Source: Candidatus Electryonea clarkiae (GTDB taxonomy: Bacteria; Electryoneota; Electryoneia; Electryoneales; Electryoneaceae). From it: a stretch of DNA of 48,919 nt. Positions within the stretch are counted from its first letter, which is position 1. The number at the start of each line of letters is the position of its first letter. Where the stretch lies: positions 1 to 48,919 of the forward strand of contig JAVCCM010000132.1 of assembly GCA_030765455.1 (NCBI GenBank). Direction: 5' to 3'. The notes below the pieces were generated by a model. That model saw only the letters and a list, made by a program, of their open reading frames with translations, did no database searches and was not told the DNA's origin. Shown here one piece after another: positions 6,929-15,462 of this stretch. A program made the position numbers and the translations under genes.

Positions 6929-7342
6929 CTATCCAGCAACCTTCCCCCGTTTTCCCTGATGACCGGTCTGGTTTCTACGATGCCTTGGCTGACCGGAGTG
7001 AATACTGCGTTTTGCAGTTGAACTCTTTGCAGGTTTGATCTCACCTTTCATCACAACATTTACGGCTTCGCTCACAGTTTTATTTCGTACGATAAATATA
7101 TCCCATCCTTTAGCAGAAATCTGATCGAAAGCATGAGGTCCAATATTACCGGTAATAACTCCTTGTAAAGCATCCTTTTCAAAACAATCAATTTCATATT
7201 CTGGAAGTTCATGGCATGATCCGCTGAAATGATCAAAATCCATGTCATCGGAATCCACAATCATATGACACCCGGCATGACCGAAACGTTTTGCAATTTT
7301 TGCTCCGATATCTGCACTATCTGCTGCAACAAGATACTTCAT
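6929..7342 (-). CDS. NifX/NifB-type domain protein with basic C-terminal tail
   Basis: The 137-residue protein has the NifX-superfamily fold in residues 1-105: MKYLVAADSADIGAKIAKRFGHAGCHMIV (RFGHAxxF-like site) and LQGVITGNIGPHAFDQISAKGWDIFI. The last 30 residues are an unusual Arg/Lys/His/Gln-rich tail (RHRRNQTGHQGKRGK), probably disordered and possibly nucleic-acid- or metal-binding. AGAGG precedes ATG 7342. It lies 35 bases after a receiver-domain gene and so may be the last gene of the redox-complex/signalling transcript rather than part of the DUF134 operon. Confidence 0.78.
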   Translation of the reverse strand: MKYLVAADSADIGAKIAKRFGHAGCHMIVDSDDMDFDHFSGSCHELPEYEIDCFEKDALQGVITGNIGPHAFDQISAKGWDIFIVRNKTVSEAVNVVMKGEIKPAKSSTAKRSIHSGQPRHRRNQTGHQGKRGKVAG

Positions 7343-7377
7343 GATCCTCTTCCTTTATTTAAAGAATCGTTTCTGTC

Positions 7378-7773
7378 TCAACTTGCTGTCATCAGTAGTT
7401 CATTGACCCTTGAAATAAACTCACCTTTGTCAATTGGTTTTTCGAAATAACCATCAGGTGGAACAAGGTTTTTTCGAGATTTAATGAAGTGTTTAAAATT
7501 CTCATCTATCCCGGTGACGATTATTACCGGGATTGAAGCTGTTGCCTCGTTCTCTCGCAGGTCACGATACATCATTACTCCCGATTCGATTGGCATTGTA
7601 ATGTCCAGAGTAATCAGGTCAGGTTTATCCGATAATACCAGTTTATATCCATCTGCGCCGTTTGATGCAACAATAGTATCCAGGTCTTGATCTTCAAGCA
7701 GAATCTTTATATATGCAACAACGTCCGGTTCATCATCGACGATTAGAATCTTCTTCTTATTTAGGGAACTCAT
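7378..7773 (-). CDS. CheY-like single-domain response regulator
   Basis: The 131-residue receiver domain stands alone with no output domain. The acidic pair is DDEPD (residues 13-17), the phospho-acceptor Asp57 is in DLITLDITMP, Thr87 is in IVTG and Lys112 is in EKPID. A longer-than-usual loop before the conserved Lys (KSRKNLVPPDGYFEKP) is shared with the receiver at 9817-10203, so the two are paralogues. Start ATG 7773 has GGAGGAGAG upstream; the TTG at 7788 is less likely. It follows the other receiver by 41 bases. It presumably relays phosphate from the kinase at 8314-9813 to an unseen partner or acts by protein binding. Confidence 0.9.
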   Translation of the reverse strand: MSSLNKKKILIVDDEPDVVAYIKILLEDQDLDTIVASNGADGYKLVLSDKPDLITLDITMPIESGVMMYRDLRENEATASIPVIIVTGIDENFKHFIKSRKNLVPPDGYFEKPIDKGEFISRVNELLMTAS

Positions 7774-7814
7774 CACTCTCTCCTCCAATCAAACCAATAC
7801 AAAATTATTCATGA

Positions 7815-8321
7815 TTACTTATTTCTTAATGCATCCAGAGCTTTTTTAAGAGCTTCAGGATCTGCAGACTCAAGTGAGTCCTTTATTTCATCTTTGAGTC
7901 CTTGTGGATCAACCTTCTTCGAAGATTCTTCCATTCCGAGTAGTTTCCTGACTGCTGCGACATAGGTCACCGGTTTAACCGGCTTTTCGAGATAAATACC
8001 TGGGCCGGACATAGTAAGTTCTTCAAAATCAGCTCGTCCCTGATCATCTCGTGCATGTCCTGTAACAACAAGAACAGGTATTTTTGCCCAATCAGGGTTC
8101 TTTTGCAGTTCACGATTGAACTTGGCGCCTGAATGCTCCGGCATCACGAGATCGAGTGAAATCAGGTCTGGTGTTCTGAGCTTAACAGCTTCCAAAGCTT
8201 CACGTCCATTAATAGCTTCTGTTACCTCGAAACCATCATCTTCAAGTGCCAGACGCAGATAATTCCGAACATCATCCTCATCGTCAACCACTAATATCAT
8301 TTTCGGTTTATCGTTATCCAT
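7815..8321 (-). CDS. CheY-like response regulator with C-terminal helical extension
   Basis: The 168-residue protein has a receiver domain in residues 8-126: DDEDD, Asp57 in DLISLDLVMP, VVTGHARDD and LEKPVKP. About 40 residues follow, rich in Lys, Glu, Asp and Ala (KKVDPQGLKDEIKDSL and on), predicted to be helical and without a recognised output domain. ATG 8321 with GGGAG upstream overlaps the kinase stop by eight bases (ATGGATAA), so translation is coupled. The longer frame to 8444 lies inside the kinase gene and is not needed. Pairing with the kinase is strongly implied by the overlap. Confidence 0.9.
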   Translation of the reverse strand: MDNDKPKMILVVDDEDDVRNYLRLALEDDGFEVTEAINGREALEAVKLRTPDLISLDLVMPEHSGAKFNRELQKNPDWAKIPVLVVTGHARDDQGRADFEELTMSGPGIYLEKPVKPVTYVAAVRKLLGMEESSKKVDPQGLKDEIKDSLESADPEALKKALDALRNK

Positions 8322-9813
8322 TAGATTCTCCCTGTTCTTCTTCTCTGTTTTGAGACTTCTCGATAGCTTCAAGTCTTGCGATCGGTAACCGCACTCGAAA
8401 GATTGATCCTTCTCCAAGTTCGGATTCCATTTCCAGGCTTCCACCGTGCTCTTGGATAATCTTGCGCGTGGTCAACAATCCAAGACCTGTTCCCTGTCCG
8501 CCTTTTGTTGTAAAAAATGTTGTAAAAACCTGCTGTTTGATTTCCTGATCCATCCCACACCCGTTATCATGTACTTCAAACATGAGTTCATTATCTTTCT
8601 CATAAACTCCAATTGTCACTCTTCCATCAGTTTTTTCATTGAGTATTGCAGCATCAATACCGTTGGAAACAAGGTTTGTAATACATGCTTCAATGCCATC
8701 AGGATCAAGAGGCGCTATTGCTGGGTGTTCTTTCGTTTCGAGTGTTAACTCTACACCTTGATGTGCTGCTGTATCACGGTATAGATCAATAATATCCTGA
8801 GCTAATACAACAGGATCAGTTGGTTTTACAAGTGGTGTACGCCCTTTGGAAAATGCAAGGAAATCCTTAACCAGAGTCGTGGTTTTTTCAAAATTACGCT
8901 GTAAAATCTCCCAGCCATCTGATATACGAGTCACATCAGCGCGTTTCAGACCACTATCCAGCCTGTACATACCACCCTCGAGCCCCATGAGCAAGTTCTT
9001 GATAGTATGTGCCAACCCTGCAACTGTCTGACCAACAGCAGCCAGACGTTCAGCTTCTATCTTTTCACTTTCAAGCTTCTTTACTGCGGTTACGTCTGTC
9101 GCAATCTCGATAACATGTTCAATCTCACCGTCTCCACGCGACAAAGGAGCTGTTGTAACAACATAGTGAGATTCTTTGCCATCACGTGTTATTCCCACCT
9201 GTTCGGATTGGTGTTCTTTGCCATCTTTAAATGTTAATGCTGCAGGACATCCGTTACATGGCGAGTTCCTGCGTTTGTAGTATTGATAACAATAATTTCC
9301 GCGCCCATCACCAAATGTATTCCTGAATTTTTCATTGGCTCGGAATATTCTGAAGTTTTTGTTAATTATTGATATATAACAAGGGACTCTGTCAAACAGG
9401 ATATCGTATTCACGTTGGAAACGGGAGGTTTCAGTTACATCAGTTGATTGTTCCAATACATATTGAATCGTTCCATCTCTATTGCGTAATGGCGCTATAT
9501 GGGTGATATAATGAGATATACTACCTTTCCGTTGAAATCCTGATTCGTCCGTTATTCGTGCCTTGCCGTCCTCGAAGGTTTTAATAGCTGCACAATCAGC
9601 ACAGGGTTCAGATCTTCCTCGATATACCTCGTAGCATTTCTTGTCACGCCAATCTCCGAAATATTCCTCAAAGTTGCTGTTTGCACGAATGACATTGTAA
9701 TCCCGGTCAATAATGGAAAGGTTAAACGGCATACGTTCGAACAGCTCACGTTGTAGAATTTCCTCAACTGTTTCACCACGTCTCTCGCCCACATATTCAG
9801 GTTGACTATGCAT
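8314..9813 (-). CDS. Sensor histidine kinase with two Cys-motif PAS domains
   Basis: The 499-residue protein shows no transmembrane segment, so it is probably cytoplasmic. Two PAS domains (about 25-128 and 140-245) each carry an identically spaced Cys motif, C-x10-C-x2-C: Cys60, 71, 74 and Cys175, 186, 189. The phosphorylated His is His269 in LAHTIKN. The ATPase domain shows N380/N384, HDNGCG (415-420) and GGQGTGLGL (438-446). The Cys motifs suggest sensing by metal, Fe-S cluster, haem or thiol redox state; this is inference. The gene lies three bases after one receiver gene and overlaps the next, forming a compact signalling module behind the redox-complex genes. Confidence 0.92.
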   Translation of the reverse strand: MHSQPEYVGERRGETVEEILQRELFERMPFNLSIIDRDYNVIRANSNFEEYFGDWRDKKCYEVYRGRSEPCADCAAIKTFEDGKARITDESGFQRKGSISHYITHIAPLRNRDGTIQYVLEQSTDVTETSRFQREYDILFDRVPCYISIINKNFRIFRANEKFRNTFGDGRGNYCYQYYKRRNSPCNGCPAALTFKDGKEHQSEQVGITRDGKESHYVVTTAPLSRGDGEIEHVIEIATDVTAVKKLESEKIEAERLAAVGQTVAGLAHTIKNLLMGLEGGMYRLDSGLKRADVTRISDGWEILQRNFEKTTTLVKDFLAFSKGRTPLVKPTDPVVLAQDIIDLYRDTAAHQGVELTLETKEHPAIAPLDPDGIEACITNLVSNGIDAAILNEKTDGRVTIGVYEKDNELMFEVHDNGCGMDQEIKQQVFTTFFTTKGGQGTGLGLLTTRKIIQEHGGSLEMESELGEGSIFRVRLPIARLEAIEKSQNREEEQGESNG

Positions 9814-9816
9814 GGA

Positions 9817-10203
9817 TTATCCTACCAACTCTGCGACCCTGGCGATTAATGCTTCACGATCAATCGGTTTATCGAAAAATCCATCCGGTGGTATTGTGGT
9901 TCGTCGAGTATGGATGAATTTTTCAAAATTCGGATCTTCGTAACCGGTAACAAGGATTATCGGGATTTTCCCCAACTCCGGATCATGTCGCAAGTTCTTA
10001 TATGCCTTCACACCGGATTCTTTTGGCATTGTGATATCGAGTGTGATCAAATCGGGTTGATGTTCCCGTGCCATGGCTTCACATTCTGCACCATCCCAGG
10101 CAATCAGAACTTTGTATCCGTTGTCTTCAAACAGCATTTTCAGATAGTCCACGATATCTTGTTCATCATCAACGACAAGAATGGTTTTTTGTGTGTTTTC
10201 CAT
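9817..10203 (-). CDS. CheY-like single-domain response regulator
   Basis: The 128-residue stand-alone receiver has DDEQD (residues 12-16), phospho-acceptor Asp56 in DLITLDITMP, LVTGYEDP and FDKPIDR. The extended loop HTRRTTIPPDGFFDKP is close to that of the receiver at 7378-7773. AGGATTAAGC precedes ATG 10203. It starts 54 bases after the NrfD-cytochrome gene and ends three bases before the kinase, linking the redox complex to the kinase in one likely transcript. It has no DNA-binding domain, so any output is through protein contact or phosphorelay. Confidence 0.9.
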   Translation of the reverse strand: MENTQKTILVVDDEQDIVDYLKMLFEDNGYKVLIAWDGAECEAMAREHQPDLITLDITMPKESGVKAYKNLRHDPELGKIPIILVTGYEDPNFEKFIHTRRTTIPPDGFFDKPIDREALIARVAELVG

Positions 10204-10257
10204 GCTTAATCCTAAATGTTATTGCTGTTAATAATATGTTGCCTGAGTTCCATACGA

Positions 10258-12126
10258 TTATTCTCTATCCTTTTTTATTTCCGGGGTAATCTGGAATTTT
10301 CCTGCTTTGACTTTTGTCATTACAATTTCTGCGAATTTTTTGTTTTCAGGGGTAATAGCACCTTTATGACAAGAGCTGCACTCATCGATCTTACGATTAG
10401 CGACCGTATCAATGTATGTCTCATGGCAGCGAATACATGCAATATGAAGTGCATCGACATAACCGGGTGCATTATACTGATCAACTTTTATTGTTGCTCC
10501 TGCAGGAATCAGGTCTTGATGACATTCTGAACATTCAACGGCAGAATCAACATCTTTAGGTTTCCCTTTGTCATGACATTTGAAACAGGAGATATTTGCA
10601 CCGTCTGATGAAGCATGCCAATCATGCCTGAAGGCATCAACACTCTGATACATTTCACTATGGCAATTTGAACACTCAGTCTGAGAATCACCGGGAAGAT
10701 TCATATGGTGACAGACAGTACATTTTTCCGGTTCACTGCCTATTCGTGTTATGTGTTCAGCGTGAGGGAACTTTACGCCATAACCATCCAGGTTTCCATC
10801 AACCATCAGGACTTCGCATCCACGAGCCTGGGATACTGGTGTTGAATCAATGCCCTGGCTCGCAACCTTTTTTCCAGACATGAACATCAAACCCACTGCT
10901 GCTGCCGAAATGAAAATCAGCGAATTTTTTGTCCATCCTGCGAGAAGTGGAGTTCCAATTGAAGCATTACTTGCCTTATCAAACTCGGGAAGCTTTTCCG
11001 GATCTACTGATGGATCAGCAGCACGTTGTTCCCAAACTTTGAAATGCTCCACGAAAAAGAGAAATAATATTGCCATAAATGATACCACACCGGCACTGAC
11101 GATAAATTCTGTCCATGCAGGTATATACCTACTCGCACCATCTTGTACAAGGTGAGCAAGACCACCGGTGACGGTCCTGTTAAACACCACGCCAAATACA
11201 CCAAAACTCGCGATAAACCATTGACCTGGATTGCTGTCGCGAACCTTTGGAATCATGGTCAAAATAAATGGGACAATTGCTACTATTGTAATCTCCAACC
11301 CAAACATGACAGTGTAATAATTAATTTCTGCCAGGCTTCCCAATTGACCACGGACGAATAGATCGCCAAACCGGACTATTACATACAACAATATTACCCA
11401 TCGTGCTGCACCTACCAGATGAGCAATTAAAGATGTTTCTTTTTCCCTGCGATAAACATGCGTGGTGAAGAGGCTTTCCCAGGAAGCCATCATCAGTCCA
11501 AGATAAACCGCGGAGATAAAGAACAATATTGGTAGAATTGGTGTGTACCAGAATGGGTGAAGTTTGTAGGGTGTCAACAGGAATAGACTTCCAAGCGATG
11601 ATTGATGCAGGGTTGAGAGTGAAATACCCAGAATTACCAGGACAAGTTTCCATTTAATCAGGAATGACCTGATTTTTGCCCAGGCTGAGAATGACTCCAG
11701 CGGGACAGGACTGAACTCGAGCAGAAGAACCGCGAGATAAAGCATTACACACCAGCCGACTTCAAACAGTGGTGAATGAGGATTCCAGAATATGATCATG
11801 TGCCATATATTCCATGGCAATCCCAGGTCAAACAACAATCCAAATGCAACTGCAAGGTATCCAAGGAAAGCTGTCAAAACGGCTGGTTTAACAATGGGAT
11901 GCAATTCTTCACGACGGAAGATATAATAGATCGCTGTCACAACAAATCCACCGGCAGCGAGGGCTACACCACCCATAACATCAAACCCTATCCAGAGACC
12001 CCAGGGAACGCGGTCAGTCAAGTTTGTAGTAGCACCAAGGCCGAAAATATACCTGGTCATACCAACTGCTGCAGCAATTCCTATGATCGTCCATAGAACA
12101 GATTTTAATCGATGCACTCTATCCAT
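10258..12126 (-). CDS. NrfD/HmcC-like membrane protein fused to hexahaem cytochrome c
   Basis: The 622-residue fusion begins with an N-terminal region of about 410 residues and eight to ten hydrophobic helices, of the NrfD/PsrC/HmcC/DsrP type that exchanges electrons with quinones. After one more helix (about 405-425) comes a domain of roughly 180 residues with six CXXCH haem sites, starting at residues 469 (CTVCH), 485, 514, 532, 564 and 583, like class III multihaem cytochromes. The haem part should face the periplasm. Start 12126 has GGGAG upstream and overlaps the previous stop by eight bases (ATGGATAG). In Hmc and Dsr complexes the NrfD and cytochrome subunits are separate proteins, so this fusion is notable. 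Confidence 0.9.
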   Translation of the reverse strand: MDRVHRLKSVLWTIIGIAAAVGMTRYIFGLGATTNLTDRVPWGLWIGFDVMGGVALAAGGFVVTAIYYIFRREELHPIVKPAVLTAFLGYLAVAFGLLFDLGLPWNIWHMIIFWNPHSPLFEVGWCVMLYLAVLLLEFSPVPLESFSAWAKIRSFLIKWKLVLVILGISLSTLHQSSLGSLFLLTPYKLHPFWYTPILPILFFISAVYLGLMMASWESLFTTHVYRREKETSLIAHLVGAARWVILLYVIVRFGDLFVRGQLGSLAEINYYTVMFGLEITIVAIVPFILTMIPKVRDSNPGQWFIASFGVFGVVFNRTVTGGLAHLVQDGASRYIPAWTEFIVSAGVVSFMAILFLFFVEHFKVWEQRAADPSVDPEKLPEFDKASNASIGTPLLAGWTKNSLIFISAAAVGLMFMSGKKVASQGIDSTPVSQARGCEVLMVDGNLDGYGVKFPHAEHITRIGSEPEKCTVCHHMNLPGDSQTECSNCHSEMYQSVDAFRHDWHASSDGANISCFKCHDKGKPKDVDSAVECSECHQDLIPAGATIKVDQYNAPGYVDALHIACIRCHETYIDTVANRKIDECSSCHKGAITPENKKFAEIVMTKVKAGKFQITPEIKKDRE

Positions 12127-12952
12127 TGTTACTATCTCCCTCATCACTGGAAACTGCTGAAGATGAATTATCTTGATTTTCTTCCAATTCGTCTGTTTGC
12201 ATGTTTTTCATACGACGGTTTATTATCCATCCCACTCCTGCCATTGTACCTGCCATAGTAGCGAATGTAGGAAGAACTGCATTCATAGCTGGACGCGCCA
12301 GGGAAGGTACTGATTTATTATCATAGTTCTTCCCGTAGGTAAGAAATGACAAATCGACATTTGAGATATACAGCACTCGAGAACCGCCTATTTCATCCTC
12401 TCCCCAAACCTTGTTGATATATTTATCCGGTTCAGCCTTGATACGCCGATGAGCTTCAGCTAATAGTTCATCCCGTGTGCCAAATATTGTTGCTTCAACC
12501 GGACAGGCTTCTGTGCAGGCAGGTTGTTTCCCCTCTTGCAAACGTGGGAAGCACATGATACACTTGCGCACAAATGGTACTGCCAGGTCCCAATCGTAAC
12601 GGGGAATTCCGTAGGGACATACCAGCATACAATAACGGCAACCCATACATTTCTTGCTATCATAGATTACCGGTCCCTCATCAGATATCTGCAGCGCACC
12701 TACCGGGCAAGCTGCAACACAGGCAGGCTCGAGACAATGACGGCACTGCTTTCGTACAAAAGTATTATTCTCACGCTCAATTATTGAGGTCCAGTTACGT
12801 GATGAAAGACCATCATCGTTTGACCACCGTCTCGGAACATCTTTATCAAGATTGTAAGTCTGTTTACAGGCGACTACACAATCCCGGCAGCCAATACATT
12901 TCGTAACATCGGTTAATATCGCGACTGTCTTCCCATCTGGTTGATGTTTCAT
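12119..12952 (-). CDS. Four-cluster ferredoxin subunit of Hmc/Dsr-like complex
   Basis: The 277-residue protein carries four 4Fe-4S motifs: Cys 19, 22, 25, 29; Cys 70, 73, 78, 82; Cys 102, 105, 108, 112; and Cys 131, 134, 146, 150. This is the DsrO/HmcB/NrfC-like pattern of electron-transfer subunits that partner NrfD proteins. A single hydrophobic helix (about 226-247) anchors the C-terminus. There is no twin-arginine or other signal at the N-terminus (MKHQPDGKTVAILTDVTKC), unlike periplasmic DsrO or HybA, so the clusters may be on the cytoplasmic side; that is inference. The start overlaps the previous stop by one base (TGATG), which implies coupled translation. Confidence 0.9.
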   Translation of the reverse strand: MKHQPDGKTVAILTDVTKCIGCRDCVVACKQTYNLDKDVPRRWSNDDGLSSRNWTSIIERENNTFVRKQCRHCLEPACVAACPVGALQISDEGPVIYDSKKCMGCRYCMLVCPYGIPRYDWDLAVPFVRKCIMCFPRLQEGKQPACTEACPVEATIFGTRDELLAEAHRRIKAEPDKYINKVWGEDEIGGSRVLYISNVDLSFLTYGKNYDNKSVPSLARPAMNAVLPTFATMAGTMAGVGWIINRRMKNMQTDELEENQDNSSSAVSSDEGDSNNG

Positions 12953-13665
12953 CAGGCGATCTCCTCTTTCATGTTATCCTTCCCTAAAGTTTTCATGACT
13001 TTTTCGCCCGTACCACGCGGGAACTTCCATCCTACACTGCTGACGAATTGTGAAAGAGGCAGTAATACACAATGAGCTACCTTGGTGAATGGAATCATCA
13101 CCATCACCAGGTTGGCTGAATACAGATGTATCAGCATTATCACCTGGTAGCCGTTAGCGGAAAGCGATATATTTGAACATAAGTAACCGGTAAAAAATGG
13201 AAGAGCTAATAATGGTGGCCACCAAAAATCCTGTTTCCGGCTTAAAGCGCGTGCTTCCTTACTGCTGACACGACCTATAAAGAGCAACAAAGCTGAAATA
13301 ATCGCCACGATAGTCAGGTTGTCCGCCCAGATTTGTGGCAGGGAGAACCAGGCAAAACCAACACTATTCTTCCACAGGGTAACATGTGCTGCAAGAAACA
13401 GAGGTACAATGATCAATCCAATATGCCAGATAATCGAAATTATGCTGTATAATGGTCGTGCTCTCCAGATTCTTCCGATAGGGATTAACCATGAAAAAGT
13501 TTTCTTTATAAGATCGCCCCAGGGAACTACCTTTTCGCCCGCTCGGTGATACGCACCAATCAATCCAAACAATGAGAATGCAAACGTGCGAATCAAACCT
13601 AATATCATTAACGCAAAACAAAGTCGAAATAGTGGTCCTCGACCAAATTCAATCCAATTTTCCAA
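12952..13665 (-). CDS. NarI/DsrM/HmcE-like cytochrome b subunit
   Basis: The 237-residue integral membrane protein has about five or six hydrophobic helices. It matches the nitrate-reductase gamma/DsrM/HmcE type that binds b haems and passes electrons between quinone and the HdrD-like partner. Candidate haem histidines lie in IIWHIGLIIV, LFLAAHVTLW, VIMLIHLYS and TKVAHCVLL. It is sandwiched between the HdrD-like gene (about 90 bases upstream) and the ferredoxin subunit (one-base overlap). The same pairing of cytochrome b with CCG protein is seen in DsrMK, TmcBC and HmcEF. Confidence 0.88.
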   Translation of the reverse strand: MENWIEFGRGPLFRLCFALMILGLIRTFAFSLFGLIGAYHRAGEKVVPWGDLIKKTFSWLIPIGRIWRARPLYSIISIIWHIGLIIVPLFLAAHVTLWKNSVGFAWFSLPQIWADNLTIVAIISALLLFIGRVSSKEARALSRKQDFWWPPLLALPFFTGYLCSNISLSANGYQVIMLIHLYSANLVMVMIPFTKVAHCVLLPLSQFVSSVGWKFPRGTGEKVMKTLGKDNMKEEIA

Positions 13666-13754
13666 TCTATCCTCCGCTCATGCGAGTTTTGTATCTTAAT
13701 GTGCTTCTTACTCATGCTTTTTAACAAAACATACTATATTTTGTACAATTCGTA

Positions 13755-15221
13755 TTAGAATATTCCTTCAGGTTCACGCCACGCCACACCATCATCAGAG
13801 AGTATGATAGCCCTGTAAATCAAATCGTGAAGACCTACCAGCTCAGAAGGAATATTCTGGTCTTCAATCAATTCTTTTAATTGTTTTTTGCAGTTAGCGC
13901 ATGGACCAATGGTATAGTGAGCTTTGCCTTCTTTTATAGTCGCTGTAATCTGTTTAGCTTTTTTATATCCGCCAATGGTAGTTCGATAAGGTCTGATTTC
14001 ATCGAGTGATACCGTACCGCCACCGCCACCACAGCAAACAGCATCTTTTCCGATTTTATCCATCTCTACAAAATCATCAATAAAGGCTTTAATTAATTCG
14101 CGTGGTTGCTTGATGATCCAGCCTGAACGAGCGATGTTGCATGGATCATGGTACGTAACTGTTTCCTTTATGATGCTGCGATCAAACTTTAATTTCCCCG
14201 CTTCTAAGGCATCATGTGCATATTCCATACAGTTGATCACCGGCATTGGAAAGCGTTCTGCAAAATTATTGTAGAAAAACTTAGCACTCCGTGAAGCATG
14301 ACCACATTCACCGATAATAATTCCTTTTTTAATCTTGAGACGTTCTACTTCTTTTTCCATATTCAGCAGAACTTTTTCCAGAACATGATCGCTGTAAAAT
14401 AATCCATAATTGATGCCATCAAAATCACCCGTACCAATTGTCCAGGAATCACCGGTAGCATGAAAAACACATGCGTTACCCATCAATGTCTCTGCTTCCA
14501 TCAGGAAATCTGAGACTGCCGGAATAAAGATGTAGTCTGCACCTTCAACATCTAAGGGAAACTTTACTTCAACACCTTTCGTCTCCGCCATTTCCTCTTC
14601 CAGGAACTCAAGCGTATCTTTTAATGCCGGTACTGGAATTGCTGAAGTATTGTGTGAATCACCTATAAGTTGTTCACGCGTTGAAACTACGAGCGCTCGG
14701 GGTACAATACCGATTTCAGAAAGTATATATCGTCCCAGATGAGTTATCATTCCATGATCAATCCCGGCAGGACACTCATTTTGACAACGACGACATGCAG
14801 TACAATCGTAAAATGACCGAGCCATATCTTCGATATCATCATCTGTCAATCCCGGATCATTGGTCAATCTTCCACGCAACGTTCCTGCAACAGTGAAATG
14901 ACGACGATATACTTTCAACAATAACTCTGAACGATAACAAGGGATATCTCGAAGATCTTTTGTAGCTTCATAAACCTGGCACTGCACTGTACAACGGGAG
15001 CATTTTGCGGAGGTCCTGATATAGTGATCTAAAACAAAACGGTAATTTGAATGTTTCAGAATTGCTGCCATAGCTTCAAGGAATTTTTGAGGACGGTTGT
15101 TGTCAACAAGATGTTTATCCTCAATATGGTAGCGGACTGCCAGCCGTTGTTTTTCTATCACTTCTGGTTTCTTAGGTATCTCGAAAGCTTTTTCAAGTGT
15201 TTCCGTTGTTAATGGTTTCAT
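13755..15221 (-). CDS. HdrD/DsrK/HmcF-like CCG-domain iron-sulfur protein
   Basis: The 488-residue cytoplasmic-side subunit has an N-terminal ferredoxin part with CSRCTVQC (Cys 74, 77, 81) and a second cluster at Cys 140, 143, 146, 150 (CTACRRCQNEC). The C-terminal part has a CCG cysteine motif of form C-x34-CC-x43-C-x2-C (DPC, AVCCGGGGG, GPCANC), which in HdrB/HdrD binds the unusual non-cubane cluster that reduces disulfides. The substrate may be a DsrC-type or other thiol-disulfide carrier, but none is encoded here. It is the first gene after the sigma-54 promoter and the TTGCAACA array. ATG 15221 has GCGAGG immediately upstream. Confidence 0.9.
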   Translation of the reverse strand: MKPLTTETLEKAFEIPKKPEVIEKQRLAVRYHIEDKHLVDNNRPQKFLEAMAAILKHSNYRFVLDHYIRTSAKCSRCTVQCQVYEATKDLRDIPCYRSELLLKVYRRHFTVAGTLRGRLTNDPGLTDDDIEDMARSFYDCTACRRCQNECPAGIDHGMITHLGRYILSEIGIVPRALVVSTREQLIGDSHNTSAIPVPALKDTLEFLEEEMAETKGVEVKFPLDVEGADYIFIPAVSDFLMEAETLMGNACVFHATGDSWTIGTGDFDGINYGLFYSDHVLEKVLLNMEKEVERLKIKKGIIIGECGHASRSAKFFYNNFAERFPMPVINCMEYAHDALEAGKLKFDRSIIKETVTYHDPCNIARSGWIIKQPRELIKAFIDDFVEMDKIGKDAVCCGGGGGTVSLDEIRPYRTTIGGYKKAKQITATIKEGKAHYTIGPCANCKKQLKELIEDQNIPSELVGLHDLIYRAIILSDDGVAWREPEGIF

Positions 15222-15384
15222 CCTCGCTGATCCTTTGATGAGAGTATTGCAATTCTTCTTAAAGTTGATTTCTGATCACATTGGACCTGAATCCAGCCCG
15301 AATATTTTTTGAGTAGATAAAAATATATTCTCCTGACTCTGATAAGAATGAGTCACTGTGGCTGTCACTACTTAGAATAGACAA

Positions 15385-15400
15385 GGCTATATTTGTGCCA
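15385..15400 (-). promoter_or_regulatory. Sigma-54 (RpoN) -24/-12 promoter of the redox-complex operon
   Basis: On the minus strand this reads TGGCACAAATATAGCC. The -24 element TGGCAC is perfect, and the invariant GG and GC are separated by exactly ten bases; the -12 half is TAGC against the consensus TTGC. It lies about 150 bases before the HdrD-like start codon and 63-124 bases downstream of the TTGCAACA array, the right geometry for an enhancer-binding activator. The gene immediately upstream encodes such an activator. Confidence 0.8.
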
Positions 15401-15462
15401 AAATTCACAAAAGATTTTAGAGGTTGGTTACAAAAAGGTTAGAATATTATGCTGGTGATGTA

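Noticed and set aside
1858..7342. A nitrogen-fixation locus, because of three NifX/NifB-type domains
   Set aside because: No nifH, nifD, nifK, nifE, nifN or radical SAM NifB core is visible; such domains are common in other Fe-S contexts.
12119..15221. A true dissimilatory sulfite reductase (DsrMKJOP) operon
   Set aside because: No dsrA, dsrB, dsrC or separate triheme DsrJ is seen, and the Fe-S subunit lacks the Tat signal of DsrO; Hmc/Dsr-like is as far as the sequence allows.
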